Below, one piece after another: positions 1-10,533 of a stretch of 44,065 nucleotides of DNA. Made by a program: the position numbers and the translations under genes. The DNA is from Syntrophomonadaceae bacterium. GTDB lineage: Bacteria > Bacillota > Syntrophomonadia > Syntrophomonadales > Syntrophothermaceae. Under the pieces are notes generated by a model, which was not told the DNA's origin, ran no database searches, and saw only the letters and a program-made list of their open reading frames with translations. The number at the start of each line of letters is the position of its first letter. The first letter of the stretch is position 1. Location: the NCBI GenBank assembly GCA_012719535.1, contig JAAYAC010000166.1:1-44065 (forward strand), given 5' to 3'.

Positions 1-78
1 CCCTTTCACCCCGCCCTCAGAGGCCCATTTGTCCACCCCGTTGCCCGCCGGGATCTCACCCTCCCCGGCTCTCTGCAT
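1..78 (-). CDS. Partial unidentified protein, N-terminus only
   Basis: An open frame of 26 codons begins at an ATG (76-78, read on the minus strand) and runs off the left edge without a stop. The visible start reads MQRAGEGEIPAG and matches no family I recognise. What supports it is position: a near-consensus promoter lies about 35 bases upstream, pointing into it. A purine-rich stretch (AAGAGGGAG, 97-105) is 18 bases from the ATG, which is far for a ribosome binding site, so the start is uncertain. An in-frame stop upstream and the absence of any other ATG, GTG or TTG in the leader leave this as the only candidate. It could be a leader peptide or chance frame; no function is assigned. Confidence 0.35.
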   Translation of the reverse strand, partial: MQRAGEGEIPAGNGVDKWASEGGVKG

Positions 79-120
79 GGCTGGTTTGTGGTTTTACTCC
101 CTCTTCAACGGTTTATCTAA

Positions 121-149
121 ATATAATCACATGCAAAATCCATTGTCAA
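121..149 (-). promoter_or_regulatory. Sigma-A type promoter facing the left edge
   Basis: On the minus strand a perfect -35 TTGACA (144-149) is followed after exactly 17 bases by TTATAT (121-126), one mismatch from TATAAT. Transcription would begin near position 114 and enter the partial frame at 1-78. It is the closest match to consensus that I found in the window. Confidence 0.7.
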
Positions 150-311
150 TGCCCTGCTACCCCTCATAAACTCCCCTGGAATTCCAGGATACTGTTCGTG
201 AAAGGTATTTAGCATGTCACTACCTGAATATGCTTTGGGGTCTGATGGTGAGAGCCTCCACCTCCAACCCGTATCCGCTACGACTATGTTTGGCAGGCAG
301 TAAAGTGAACC

Positions 312-344
312 TAAAAAACCGCAGTTGGAATACCCAACTGCGGC
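312..344 (-). terminator. Rho-independent terminator after hppA
   Basis: A perfect 10-bp stem (CCGCAGTTGG, 319-328, pairing with 334-343) closes a 5-base loop and on the minus strand is followed by six T residues (313-318). It lies about 80 bases beyond the hppA stop and should end the glycolysis-secG-hppA transcript. Confidence 0.9.
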
Positions 345-424
345 TCGCTAGTTTAATCTCGTTAAACAAAGCCGCGCTTCCTGTTTCTCCTTACGGTTGA
401 AGGGGTCAAACCAACATTTTTTCT

Positions 425-3010
425 CTACTTGTCCGTCGGGATCCTCATTCCGTAGAAGGAACGCCACACGAAGAACAGCGCAATGACAAGGAAGACACCG
501 CCCACAACCGGAGCCACCTCGCGGAATGACTCGGATATGGCTATTTCCATAGCCAACAACCCGAACAAGGTCGTGAACTTAATGATCGGGTTCAGCGCCA
601 CTGAAGAGGTATCTTTGAAAGGATCGCCTACGGTGTCACCCACCACGGTAGCATCGTGCAGCTCAGTCCCCTTTTCCTGCAGGTCCACTTCTACAACTTT
701 TTTCGCATTATCCCAGCATCCACCGGCATTGGCCATGAAGACTGCCTGGAATAGTCCGAAGACCGCGATGGAGATCAGGTAGGCGACAAACAACGCCACC
801 GGTGCTTCGCTGCCTTTGGGGGCGGAGAGGCAGGCAAAGGCCAGGGAAAAGGAGAATATGGCGATAAAGATGTTGAACATTCCGCTTTGCGCATACTGGG
901 TGCAGATCCTTACTACTTCTTTGGAGTTTTCCGTGGCTGCTTTTTGGCTGGCATTGGCATCAAGCTTGATATTCCTCTTGATATACTCGACCGCTCGGTA
1001 GGCACCCGTGGTAACTGCCTGCGTTGAGGCGCCGGTAAACCAGTAGATTACCGCACCACCACACAGGAATCCCAGGATGGTGTACGGGTTAAGTATGGTA
1101 AGAATGGTTTCCGGTTTTACCCCCAGCACACTCTGAATAACCAGAATCAGAGAGAAAATCATGGTGGTGGCACCAACCACCGCCGTCCCTATCAGTACCG
1201 GCTTGGCGGTTGCTTTGAAGGTGTTTCCCGCCCCATCGTTGGCTTCAAGGTAGTATTTGGCTTTTTCGAAATCCGGTTTGAACCCAAAGTCTTTTTCAAT
1301 TTCTTTGTCGACGTCGGGAATGGCTTCAATCAGAGACAGCTCATAGATGGACTGTGCGTTGTCGGTAACCGGCCCGTAACTGTCAACCGCAATGGTGACA
1401 GGACCCATGCCCAGCATGCCAAAAGCCACCAAGCCAAAGGCGAATATGGAGGGATAGATCATTATCTCGCTTAAACCAAACCCGCTGGCGTAATAGGCAA
1501 TATACATCAGAACAAGAAATACCATGCCTATCCAGAATCCGCTGAAGTTGCCCGCTACCAGACCCGATAGGATGTTGAGGGAGGGACCCCCTTCGCGGGA
1601 GGCTTTGACAACTTCCTCGGCGTGAGATGATTTGGGGCTGGTAAATATCTTGGTAAATTCGGGAATCAGAGCGGCCCCCAGGGTACCACAACTGATGATG
1701 GTGGCCAGTATAAACCACAGGTTTTGTAACTCGGTGCTTTCTTGTGAACCTGGCCCCAACATGAAATAGCTAACGGCAAAGGTGACCACAATTGAAAGGA
1801 TGGAAGTGGTCCACACCAGGTTGGTAAGGGGCTGTTCAAAATCTAATTCGTCAGCGTGGGCGTACCTTGCCTGGCTGATGGCTTTATTGATGTAGAATGC
1901 CGCTACCGAAGTAATGACCATCAGGACGCGCATGACAAAGATCCAGGTGAGCAGAGCGGTTTGCAGCGCCGGGGCCACGGCCAGTACTATGAATGTGACC
2001 AGGGCGACGCCGGTAACACCATACGTTTCAAATCCGTCTGCGGTCGGGCCCACGCTGTCACCGGCGTTATCTCCCGTGCAGTCGGCGATAACCCCGGGGT
2101 TGCGCGGGTCGTCTTCTTTAATGCCAAAAACGATTTTCATCAGGTCGGAACCGATGTCGGCAATCTTGGTGAAGATGCCGCCGGCGATACGCAAGGCGCT
2201 GGCGCCCAGGGATTCACCCACGGCAAAGCCGATGAAGCTGGCCCCTGCCAGTTCCCGAGGCACAAACAGCAAGATGATGAGCATCATGATGAGCTCAACG
2301 CAGACCAGGAGCACGCCGATGCTCATTCCCGCGTCGAGAGCTGTATTCAAAACCTTGAGGGGTTTTCTCTCCAGGGAGGCAAAGGCCGTCCTGCTGTTGG
2401 CTAGGGTGTTCATACGGATACCGTACCAGGCCACGCTGTATGAACCGAGTATGCCTATGACCGTCCAACCCAGGATGAGCAATACCCCGCTAATGGGTGT
2501 ATCCTGCAGAAACCCGAAGTAAAAGGCTATACAAAAGCCGATGAAGGCAAAAAGTATGAACAGGAATTTACCCTGCTGAATGAGATAGGTCTTGCATGTC
2601 TCATAAATGGTATTGGCTACATCCAGCATGGATTGATGGGCATGCAATTTCTTGACCTTCATGAACTGGTACAGGCCAAAAAGCATGCCTAATACGCAGA
2701 CCACTATGCCGCCCAGAAGCAAATTATTTTGCCCCTGGCTCAAGTGCGGTATTTTCAAATTTGCTTCGCTGGCAAACGCTACTGCCGGCGAAAACAGCAA
2801 CATAGACAGGCTTACCAGGCCGCCCAGCATAGCCTTAAAAGCGTTCCAGTACTGCCTTCCCAGAAATGCGCGAGCGCCTTCCCTGATGGTGCCGACGACT
2901 TCCTGTCTCTCGCCGTCACCTTTGCCCCAGCTGAAAACGCTCCAGGTCAAGCATACTGCGAATAGTAGAACAAATAGTCCCGAAATGGGGACAAGTACGG
3001 TCGCATCCAT
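425..3010 (-). CDS. hppA: Membrane-bound ion-translocating pyrophosphatase, divergent long form
   Basis: Hydrolyses pyrophosphate and couples this to pumping H+ (or Na+) across the cytoplasmic membrane. Family signatures are clear: DDPRNPGVIAD with GDNAGD (about residues 300-318), DSYGPVTDNA (543-552) and DTVGDPFKDTS near the C-terminus, spread over many hydrophobic segments. At 861 residues it is well above the usual 660-770. The canonical DVGADLVGK is changed to DIGSDLMKI (285-293), and a soluble insertion follows the DNA(Q) helix. The motif that reads GNTTAA or GNTTKA in the family is GNTFKA here; Lys599 at the A/K position predicts K+-independence. ATG start with GGGAGAGGG eight bases upstream. 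It follows secG by about 35 bases and precedes the terminator, so it is the last gene of the glycolytic unit. Family certain; transported ion not determined. Confidence 0.93.
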   Translation of the reverse strand: MDATVLVPISGLFVLLFAVCLTWSVFSWGKGDGERQEVVGTIREGARAFLGRQYWNAFKAMLGGLVSLSMLLFSPAVAFASEANLKIPHLSQGQNNLLLGGIVVCVLGMLFGLYQFMKVKKLHAHQSMLDVANTIYETCKTYLIQQGKFLFILFAFIGFCIAFYFGFLQDTPISGVLLILGWTVIGILGSYSVAWYGIRMNTLANSRTAFASLERKPLKVLNTALDAGMSIGVLLVCVELIMMLIILLFVPRELAGASFIGFAVGESLGASALRIAGGIFTKIADIGSDLMKIVFGIKEDDPRNPGVIADCTGDNAGDSVGPTADGFETYGVTGVALVTFIVLAVAPALQTALLTWIFVMRVLMVITSVAAFYINKAISQARYAHADELDFEQPLTNLVWTTSILSIVVTFAVSYFMLGPGSQESTELQNLWFILATIISCGTLGAALIPEFTKIFTSPKSSHAEEVVKASREGGPSLNILSGLVAGNFSGFWIGMVFLVLMYIAYYASGFGLSEIMIYPSIFAFGLVAFGMLGMGPVTIAVDSYGPVTDNAQSIYELSLIEAIPDVDKEIEKDFGFKPDFEKAKYYLEANDGAGNTFKATAKPVLIGTAVVGATTMIFSLILVIQSVLGVKPETILTILNPYTILGFLCGGAVIYWFTGASTQAVTTGAYRAVEYIKRNIKLDANASQKAATENSKEVVRICTQYAQSGMFNIFIAIFSFSLAFACLSAPKGSEAPVALFVAYLISIAVFGLFQAVFMANAGGCWDNAKKVVEVDLQEKGTELHDATVVGDTVGDPFKDTSSVALNPIIKFTTLFGLLAMEIAISESFREVAPVVGGVFLVIALFFVWRSFYGMRIPTDK

Positions 3011-3044
3011 TGCTTTTACCCTCTCCCTTTCTTAAATAGTCATG

Positions 3045-3269
3045 CTAAATCAAGGCCAGGGCCAGCGTCAGAACCATAAACAGTATGGCTAAAACCGCTG
3101 AAATCCGGCCAAACAGCTCATCCATGCCCTTCTTCTTACCAAAAATGGCTTCCGCTCCACCTGCGATAGAACCGGAAAGGCCCGCACTTTTACCGGACTG
3201 TAGCAGGACGGTAGAGATCAACCCTAACGCCACCAGCACCTGGAGCGTGGTTAAGAGGATTTTGAGCAA
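3045..3269 (-). CDS. secG: Preprotein translocase subunit SecG
   Basis: Small accessory subunit of the SecYEG channel. The 74-residue product has two hydrophobic segments flanking the typical Gly/Ser-rich loop (STVLLQSGKSAGLSGSIAGG, then FGKKKGMDELFGR), the standard SecG layout. Position directly after eno matches the common Bacillota gene order. The start is a choice: a GTG at 3278 coincides with the Shine-Dalgarno GGGGAGGTG, leaving no spacing, so the TTG at 3269, seven bases after GGGGAGGT, is preferred. Only the first three residues are affected. Confidence 0.9.
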   Translation of the reverse strand: MLKILLTTLQVLVALGLISTVLLQSGKSAGLSGSIAGGAEAIFGKKKGMDELFGRISAVLAILFMVLTLALALI

Positions 3270-3302
3270 TAACTTCACCTCCCCATCTCAAGGCCAGTGA
3301 TC

Positions 3303-3311
3303 ATTTTATCA
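3303..3311 (-). promoter_or_regulatory. Possible extended -10 promoter for secG-hppA
   Basis: TGATAAAAT on the minus strand fits an extended -10 element (TGnTAAAAT) in the eno-secG gap. No good -35 is present, and GTGAT/ATCAC arms around it could instead form a small hairpin. If real it would give secG-hppA transcription independent of CggR. Confidence 0.3.
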
Positions 3312-3344
3312 CAAGGTATTTTCAAAAAGTATACCAACCCGAGA

Positions 3345-4679
<1,335 letters not shown>

Positions 4680-4686
4680 TTAATCC

Positions 4687-6228
4687 TTAATCCACAATCA
4701 GGCTTTGGCCGGTCATTTCGGGTGGAACCGGTATGTTGAGGAGCTCCAGCATGGTGGGCGCTATATCCCGTAAAGAACCGTGCTCGCGCAGCCTGCAACC
4801 CCGGTGTTTTTCACTGACCAGGATGAACGGGACCCGGCACGTGGTATGAGCTGTATGTGGCTCCCCGTCTTCCGGTTCGTACATGATCTCTGCGTTCCCG
4901 TGGTCCGCGGTTACCAGAACCATACCTCCCTTTTCCACAACCCGGTCGACCACCTGGCCGAGGCAGTCATCGACCGCCCGCACGGCCTGGACAGCTGCTT
5001 CCGGGATTCCCGTGTGCCCCACCATGTCCGGGTTGGCGTAATTCATAATGATTACATCGTATTGGTCCTCGTCAATTTCCTGGATAACCCGGGCGGTCAC
5101 CTCCGAGGCGCTCATTTCAGGTTTCAGGTTGTAAGTGGGCACCCGGGGAGACGGAATCAATATCCGTTCTTCACCGGGATTTGGTTCCTCCACTCCCCCG
5201 TTGAAGAAAAAGGTTACGTGCGCGTATTTTTCCGTTTCGGCGATACGTAGCTGGCGCAGGCCCTCCCTCGCCAGGACCTCCCCCAGGGTGTTGGTCAGGT
5301 TCTGGGGAGGGAAGGCTACCGGGGCATCGATGGTTACGTCGTATTGGGTCAGGCAGACGTAGTAGGTACGGGGAAGAATTCGCCGGTCAAACCCGGTAAA
5401 ACCCGGGTCAACGAATGCCCTAGTTATCTGCCTGGCCCGGTCGGCCCGGAAATTAAAGAATATGATACCGTCCCCGTCTTGAATCCGGCCTACCGGCTCC
5501 CCACTCTCACCAACGATAACCGTAGGTTCAACGAATTCGTCGGTAACCCGCGCCTCGTATGACTGCTGCACCGCTGCCCGGGCGTTGGGGGCCTTGTAGC
5601 CCTCGCCGGCTACCATGGCGTAGTACGCCCTCTCGTTCCTCTCCCAGTGTTTGTCACGGTCCATTGCCCAGTACCGGCCCATAACCGTGGCAATCTTTCC
5701 CGTACCCAGTTCAGCCATCTTTTCCTCCAGGGTCTTGATATAGACCAGGGCACTGGCGGGAGGCACATCCCGGCCGTCCAGGAAACAGTGAACCATTACT
5801 CGGGGCGCCCCCTGCTGCTTGCACAACTCAAGCAACGCAAAAAGATGGCTGAGGTGACTATGCACCCCGCCATCCGATAACAACCCCATAAGGTGCACGG
5901 TGCCCTGGTTGCTGCGGGCAAAAGTAACGGCCGCCTGCAACTCCCGGTTGGAAAAAAAGGCTCCTGTTTCTATGGCTTCGCAAATCCTGGTTATCTCCTG
6001 GTAGACCACCCTGCCCGCGCCTATGTTGAGGTGCCCCACTTCCGAGTTGCCCATCTGCCCGTCGGGGAGGCCGACGGCCCGGCCCGAAGCCTCCAGGGCA
6101 GTAAACGGGTACCTGGACTGCAAGCGATAGAAATTGACCGGGTTGGCACTGGTTATAGCATTGGCCGGACAATCTTCGCCCAGCCCCCAGCCATCCAGTA
6201 TCATCAAAACCAGTGGACTCTTAGTCAT
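4687..6228 (-). CDS. gpmI: 2,3-bisphosphoglycerate-independent phosphoglycerate mutase
   Basis: Interconverts 3- and 2-phosphoglycerate using two Mn2+ ions and a phosphoserine intermediate. The alkaline-phosphatase-fold signatures are present: metal ligand Asp12 in MILDGWG, the catalytic serine (Ser62) in [15 protein letters not shown], and C-terminal metal motifs TADHGNAE and [11 protein letters not shown]. Length 513 matches the family. Its ATG overlaps the end of tpiA by 8 bases, implying translational coupling. No cofactor-dependent mutase is seen in the window. Confidence 0.97.
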   Translation of the reverse strand: MTKSPLVLMILDGWGLGEDCPANAITSANPVNFYRLQSRYPFTALEASGRAVGLPDGQMGNSEVGHLNIGAGRVVYQEITRICEAIETGAFFSNRELQAAVTFARSNQGTVHLMGLLSDGGVHSHLSHLFALLELCKQQGAPRVMVHCFLDGRDVPPASALVYIKTLEEKMAELGTGKIATVMGRYWAMDRDKHWERNERAYYAMVAGEGYKAPNARAAVQQSYEARVTDEFVEPTVIVGESGEPVGRIQDGDGIIFFNFRADRARQITRAFVDPGFTGFDRRILPRTYYVCLTQYDVTIDAPVAFPPQNLTNTLGEVLAREGLRQLRIAETEKYAHVTFFFNGGVEEPNPGEERILIPSPRVPTYNLKPEMSASEVTARVIQEIDEDQYDVIIMNYANPDMVGHTGIPEAAVQAVRAVDDCLGQVVDRVVEKGGMVLVTADHGNAEIMYEPEDGEPHTAHTTCRVPFILVSEKHRGCRLREHGSLRDIAPTMLELLNIPVPPEMTGQSLIVD

Positions 6229-6988
6229 GTACAGTTTCCTCCGTGTATTTTACAATGGTGATGAAAGACCCCGCGTCCAGACTGGCCCCACCTACCAGCG
6301 CACCATCAACGTCTGGCTGCCGTACGAAGTCCCTGATATTGGCCTGTTTCACACTACCACCGTAAAGGATGCGGGCTGCCCCGGCTGCTCCGTTACCCAG
6401 GAGCTGAGACAGCTGCTCCCGGATAAAGGCGCTCATCTCCTGGGCATCCTCCGGGGATGCGTTTACCCCGGTACCGATGGCCCACACCGGTTCGTAGGCA
6501 ACAACCAGGTCGGAGCCCTGGACCATGATTCCCTTCAGGTCCGACTTCAACTGTGCTTGCACCACCTCCCGGGCCAGCCCTGCCCGCCTTTCCTCCAGGG
6601 TCTCACCGACGCACAGTATAGGACGGAGCTGGTTGCCCAGGGCATTCCCGACTTTCTTATTAATGACCGTGTCGGTTTCCCCCAAAACCTGCCGTCGCTC
6701 GGAATGCCCGATGATTACATACCGGCTGCCGGCCTCCTGAAGCATTTCCGGCGATATCTCACCGGTGTACGCGCCCCGCTCTTCCCAGAAGACATCCTGT
6801 GCTCCCAGCCTGATTGCGCTCCCCTGCAGCCTTTGACTTAAAGGGTAAAGGGAGGTGAAGGGCGGACAGACGACGACCTCCACCTTGTGGATCGCTGCCA
6901 GGTGCGGTTCCGCCACCTTGACAAAATCGAGAGCCTCGGCCACGGTCTTATGCATCTTCCAATTGGCTGCAATCAGCGGCGTTCTCAA
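6221..6988 (-). CDS. tpiA: Triosephosphate isomerase
   Basis: Interconverts dihydroxyacetone phosphate and glyceraldehyde 3-phosphate. Catalytic residues are all visible: Lys11 in NWKMHK, His95 in VIIGHSERR, Glu166 in [11 protein letters not shown], and the C-terminal phosphate loop ILYGGSVK. The 255-residue length is standard for a TIM barrel. Start is a TTG preceded by GGTGAGAG at close spacing. It lies 19 bases after pgk and overlaps gpmI by 8 bases. Confidence 0.97.
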   Translation of the reverse strand: MRTPLIAANWKMHKTVAEALDFVKVAEPHLAAIHKVEVVVCPPFTSLYPLSQRLQGSAIRLGAQDVFWEERGAYTGEISPEMLQEAGSRYVIIGHSERRQVLGETDTVINKKVGNALGNQLRPILCVGETLEERRAGLAREVVQAQLKSDLKGIMVQGSDLVVAYEPVWAIGTGVNASPEDAQEMSAFIREQLSQLLGNGAAGAARILYGGSVKQANIRDFVRQPDVDGALVGGASLDAGSFITIVKYTEETVHD

Positions 6989-7007
6989 AGGACTCTCACC
7001 CCACTAT

Positions 7008-8189
7008 CTAGTGGTAACCCTCGCAGCTAACCACCCCGGGTAACTGTTTGCCTTCCAGGAATTCCAGGGTAGCCCCGCCCCCTGTAGAGATGTGGGTCAT
7101 CTTGTCCTCCAGCCCCAGCCGGTAGATGGTAGCCAGGGAGTCGCCTCCTCCCACCACACTTACAGCCCCGGAATCAGCTATCGCGAAAGCCACTTCCTCC
7201 GTCCCGCGCGCGAATTTCTCATACTCGTACACGCCCATGGGGCCATTCCAGACAATGGTACGGGCCGACTTGATGGCTTCCTTGTACATCCTCGCCGTTT
7301 CCCGGCCTATGTCCAGTATCATCCAATCGGAAGGAATTTCGTTCACCTTGGCCTCCCGGCTCTGGGCCTCCGCGGAAAACTGGTCTGCCACCACCACATC
7401 CACCGGCAGGAGTATTTTCACTTTCTTTTCTTCTGCTTCGGCCAGCAGCTCCCGGGCAAAATCCACCAGCCCGTCTTCACAAAGCGATTTGCCGATGTCA
7501 TAACCCTGGGCCTTGAGAAAAGTATTGGCCATTCCTCCCCCGATTATAATTACATCGGTTCGGTTCAGAAGGTTTTCCAGCAGGGCCATCTTATCCGAAA
7601 CCTTGGCCCCGCCCACTATGGCAAGCCGGGGACTCTCGACACTGTTCATTACCTTGCTGAGCATCTGCACTTCTTTTTCCAGCAGGAACCCGGCGGCACA
7701 AGGAAGGTATCTCGCCACTCCCGCCGTGGAGGCATGAGCCCGGTGAGCCGTCCCAAAAGCATCATTCACATAGATGTCACCCAGTGAAGCCAATTGAGCC
7801 GAGAACTCCGGATCATTCTTCTCTTCCTCCGGGTGAAATCTGACATTCTCCAACATCAGCACATCGCCTGGCTGCATGCGGGCCACCGCTGCCTGGACCT
7901 CGTCGCCAATACAATCATCACATTTCTTTACTTCCTTCTTAAGCAGGAGAGAGAGTTGCCGGGCTACGTTGTCCATCCGGTAAGCATCGTCCACTTTTCC
8001 TTTAGGTCGTCCCAGGTGGCTCATCAATATAACCCTCGCCCCCTGGTCAATAAGATACTCTATAGTAGGTAAAGAAGCTCTTATCCGGGTATCGTCGATG
8101 ATGGCGCCTTTTTTGTCCATGGGAACGTTGAAGTCAACCCTCACCAGCACTCTTTTCCCTTTTACATCCACATCCCGCAGGCTGCGCAT
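7008..8189 (-). CDS. pgk: Phosphoglycerate kinase
   Basis: Transfers phosphate from 1,3-bisphosphoglycerate to ADP, the first ATP-yielding step of glycolysis. Signature blocks include [10 protein letters not shown] near the N-terminus, MSHLGRPKG, the nucleotide-domain [16 protein letters not shown] and the C-terminal [13 protein letters not shown]. Length 393 is typical of the bacterial enzyme. ATG start preceded by CTGGAGGTG. It is 30 bases downstream of gap. Confidence 0.97.
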   Translation of the reverse strand: MRSLRDVDVKGKRVLVRVDFNVPMDKKGAIIDDTRIRASLPTIEYLIDQGARVILMSHLGRPKGKVDDAYRMDNVARQLSLLLKKEVKKCDDCIGDEVQAAVARMQPGDVLMLENVRFHPEEEKNDPEFSAQLASLGDIYVNDAFGTAHRAHASTAGVARYLPCAAGFLLEKEVQMLSKVMNSVESPRLAIVGGAKVSDKMALLENLLNRTDVIIIGGGMANTFLKAQGYDIGKSLCEDGLVDFARELLAEAEEKKVKILLPVDVVVADQFSAEAQSREAKVNEIPSDWMILDIGRETARMYKEAIKSARTIVWNGPMGVYEYEKFARGTEEVAFAIADSGAVSVVGGGDSLATIYRLGLEDKMTHISTGGGATLEFLEGKQLPGVVSCEGYH

Positions 8190-8219
8190 CCCAAAAACAC
8201 CTCCAGATTATCTCTGCCG

Positions 8220-9224
8220 TTATACACCCTTTTTCCCCACCAGGGAGACGACGTCAACCACCCGGCAGGAATATCCCCACTCGTTGTCGTACCAGCCTAC
8301 CACCTTGACCAGGTTGCCGCCTATCGTCATGGTTGACAGGGCATCAAATATGCATGAGTGTGGGTTCCCATTATAGTCCCTGGAAACCAGCGGCTCGTCG
8401 CAGTACTGCAGGTAGCCGCGTAGCTTTTCCTCACTCGCTTTTTTTACTGCCTGGTTGATCTCCTCCACCGTGGCCGGACGTTGCAGCTCGGCCACCAGGT
8501 CAACCAGAGAGACGTTGGGGGTGGGTACCCGTACTGCCATGCCGTTCAGTTTACCAGCCAGTTCGGGGATGACCAGTCCGATGGCTTTAGCGGCCCCGGT
8601 TGTGGTAGGTACCATGGAAAGCCCTCCCGCTCTGGCCCGGCGGAGGTCCTTATGCGCAAGGTCCAATATGCGCTGGTCGTTGGTGTACGAATGAATAGTA
8701 GTCATCAATCCCTTAATAATCCCAAATTCTTCGTGTATTACTTTAGTTAACGGAGCCAGGCAGTTGGTCGTGCAGGAAGCGTTGGAAATGATGTGGTGTG
8801 CCTCTGGATCATAAGCATCGTCGTTTACGCCCATGACCAGGGTGAGGTCTGCATCTTTGGCTGGGGCAGTAACAACCACCTTGCGGGCGCCGCCTTCCAG
8901 GTGGACCCTGGCCTTTTCCCGGTCAGTAAAGCGGCCCGTGCTCTCCACCACTACCTCCACCCCGAGTTCCCCCCAGGAGATCTTGGCTGGATCCGGCTGG
9001 GACATGAACTTTATGCGCTGGCCGTTGACAACCAGGCTGTCACCGTCGATATTCACCTCGCCCGTCCAGGTACCATGGACCGAGTCGTACTTGAACAGGT
9101 GAGCCGAGGTACGGAGATCGCCCAGCTCGTTTACCGCAACTATTTCAATATCCTGCCGCCCCGCGGCCGCCCTGGCCACTAATCGCCCTATGCGGCCGAA
9201 ACCGTTAATACCAACTCTAACCAT
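8220..9224 (-). CDS. gap: Glyceraldehyde-3-phosphate dehydrogenase, type I
   Basis: Oxidises glyceraldehyde 3-phosphate to 1,3-bisphosphoglycerate with NAD(P)+. The Rossmann motif GINGFGRIG begins at residue 5, the catalytic cysteine is Cys151 in SNASCTTNCLAP, and the C-terminal WYDNEWGYSCRVVD is intact. ATG 9224 is chosen over the in-frame GTG at 9233 because it gives the family's usual MVRVGINGFG start and is well placed after GGAAAGGGTG; it overlaps the cggR stop by 8 bases. As the gene directly behind CggR it should be the glycolytic isozyme (gapA-like), although the cofactor-determining residue after the second strand is less canonical (VAVNELGDL). Confidence 0.96.
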   Translation of the reverse strand: MVRVGINGFGRIGRLVARAAAGRQDIEIVAVNELGDLRTSAHLFKYDSVHGTWTGEVNIDGDSLVVNGQRIKFMSQPDPAKISWGELGVEVVVESTGRFTDREKARVHLEGGARKVVVTAPAKDADLTLVMGVNDDAYDPEAHHIISNASCTTNCLAPLTKVIHEEFGIIKGLMTTIHSYTNDQRILDLAHKDLRRARAGGLSMVPTTTGAAKAIGLVIPELAGKLNGMAVRVPTPNVSLVDLVAELQRPATVEEINQAVKKASEEKLRGYLQYCDEPLVSRDYNGNPHSCIFDALSTMTIGGNLVKVVGWYDNEWGYSCRVVDVVSLVGKKGV

Positions 9225-10251
9225 CTCGATCACCCTTTCCTAGTATTCTACGCGCGGCAGCCTCGTCAGTAATCAAGACTCCTCGCTTCCGGTTACGAAG
9301 CACTGCCGCAATGGCCTCGGCCTTGCTACTGCCCCCGGCTACCGCGATAACTTTGTCAATGCGTTCCAAATCGGCGAATTCCAGACCTATGCCCGGGTGG
9401 CAAAATACAATCTCCCCCTTTGCATTGAAATAATGGCGTATCGCCTCACCGACCGCTCCTTTTTCCTCTAACAACCGGCAGCTCTCCGGGGAAAGACCCC
9501 TCCGAGTCGCCATCTCCAATGCGCAGCCTATCCCATGCACCAGTATGTTGCAGGATTTGATCAACTGCACCATTTCATTTATCTTAGTATCCTTCCTGAG
9601 GCTTGCAATTAAACCTTCTTCGAGGTTATCCGGAACATGAAACAGGCGATACTCGGCTCCGATGGCCTTCGCAATGCGGGCGGCCACCACGTTGGCCTGC
9701 TCGTCCACGTCTCCGCCCAGTCCGCCCCGGGAAGGAAGAACAGTAACCCCGCGAGCCTGAACCCCGCCGGTAATCGCCCGGGCCAGTTCTGCCAGGGTAG
9801 TCCCACCAGTCACCGCTACACGGCAACCATCGTACAGGCAGTTCTTCAAGTAACGGGCTGCAGCCCGGCCCAGGTCTTTCTTGGCATAAATGTCCGTGGA
9901 CGAATCTCCCGGTACCACCAGAACATCGTCCAGGGAAAACTCGTTTTTCAACTGCTGGCTGAGGAGGTTGAGGTTCTCCAGGTAGGTTATGACCTCATCG
10001 GTCTCCTCGATAAGTTCTCGCCCGTATGCGGTAAGACGGATACCCGACACCGTGGTTTCCAGAGCACCTTTTTCCCGCAGGCTCTCGATTTCCGTCCGCG
10101 CCGTTCTCTCGGAGCAACCCACTCTCTGGGCAATCTGCCGGCGTCCTACCGGTTGGTGGTGCAATACCTCTCTTAGTATCTGGTAACGTAGTTTGACTAT
10201 ATGTAAGATTTCCGGCGCTATTCGCTCCAGGATTAAGACCATCTTTTCCAT
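9217..10251 (-). CDS. cggR: Central glycolytic genes regulator CggR (SorC family repressor)
   Basis: Repressor of the gap operon in Bacillus, released by fructose-1,6-bisphosphate. The protein has an N-terminal winged-helix segment (GRRQIAQRVGCSERTARTEI) and a C-terminal sugar-binding domain with VAVTGGTTLAELARAI, VLPSRGGLGGD and IAVAGGSSKAEAI. With the start at ATG 10251, five bases after GGGAGG, it is 344 residues, close to the 340 of Bacillus CggR; the frame stays open 23 codons further upstream but without support. It heads the operon and overlaps gap. Autoregulation is expected from the operator-like site in its leader. Confidence 0.93.
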   Translation of the reverse strand: MEKMVLILERIAPEILHIVKLRYQILREVLHHQPVGRRQIAQRVGCSERTARTEIESLREKGALETTVSGIRLTAYGRELIEETDEVITYLENLNLLSQQLKNEFSLDDVLVVPGDSSTDIYAKKDLGRAAARYLKNCLYDGCRVAVTGGTTLAELARAITGGVQARGVTVLPSRGGLGGDVDEQANVVAARIAKAIGAEYRLFHVPDNLEEGLIASLRKDTKINEMVQLIKSCNILVHGIGCALEMATRRGLSPESCRLLEEKGAVGEAIRHYFNAKGEIVFCHPGIGLEFADLERIDKVIAVAGGSSKAEAIAAVLRNRKRGVLITDEAAARRILGKGDRDG

Positions 10252-10273
10252 GCCAACCTCCCGGGCCACCAAT

Positions 10274-10298
10274 GACCCACAGGGGCAAATCTGTCCCG
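10274..10298 (-). promoter_or_regulatory. Candidate CggR operator
   Basis: Between the cggR promoter and start codon the minus strand reads CGGGAC, then 15 bases, then GGGTC, with an ACAG/CTGT inverted pair between. The Bacillus subtilis operator consists of CGGGAC-N6-TGTC units lying downstream of the promoter. One CGGGAC block matches exactly and the location matches, but the TGTC halves are not conserved, so this is tentative. Confidence 0.35.
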
Positions 10299-10339
10299 AT
10301 GCGAGCAACACAAGACGCAAAATGCTACTATAATTTAAA

Positions 10340-10352
10340 TATATTATAACAC
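10340..10352 (-). promoter_or_regulatory. Extended -10 promoter of the cggR-gap operon
   Basis: The minus strand reads TGTTATAAT (10343-10351), a perfect TATAAT with the extended TGn element; no good -35 lies at 16-18 bases. Predicted start of transcription is near 10336, giving a leader of about 85 bases that includes the candidate operator. Confidence 0.6.
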
Positions 10353-10445
10353 ATATGGTTGAATTCCATCACTTTTTCCTGCCCCACCCCCGAGCACCTA
10401 CTAAAACTTTACCCTGCCTGCCCGACCAGCTACCCTGCAACCCAC

Positions 10446-10490
10446 AAAAAAACGCACCTTCAAACGCCATCACGCCAGAAGGTGCGTTTT
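10446..10490 (-). terminator. Rho-independent terminator after rpoN
   Basis: A perfect 11-bp stem (AACGCACCTTC, 10451-10461, pairing with 10478-10488) encloses a 16-base loop and is followed on the minus strand by a T-run. It separates rpoN from the cggR operon. The T-rich flank on the other side would also let it work in the plus direction. Confidence 0.85.
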
Positions 10491-10533
10491 GTTTGCAATC
10501 ATAACTATCAACTATTACCAGCGTATCGCCTGT

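Noticed and set aside
1856-2522. Long plus-strand frames (about 180-200 residues) opposite hppA
   Set aside because: Antisense shadows of a confidently identified gene, with no ribosome binding site or domain.
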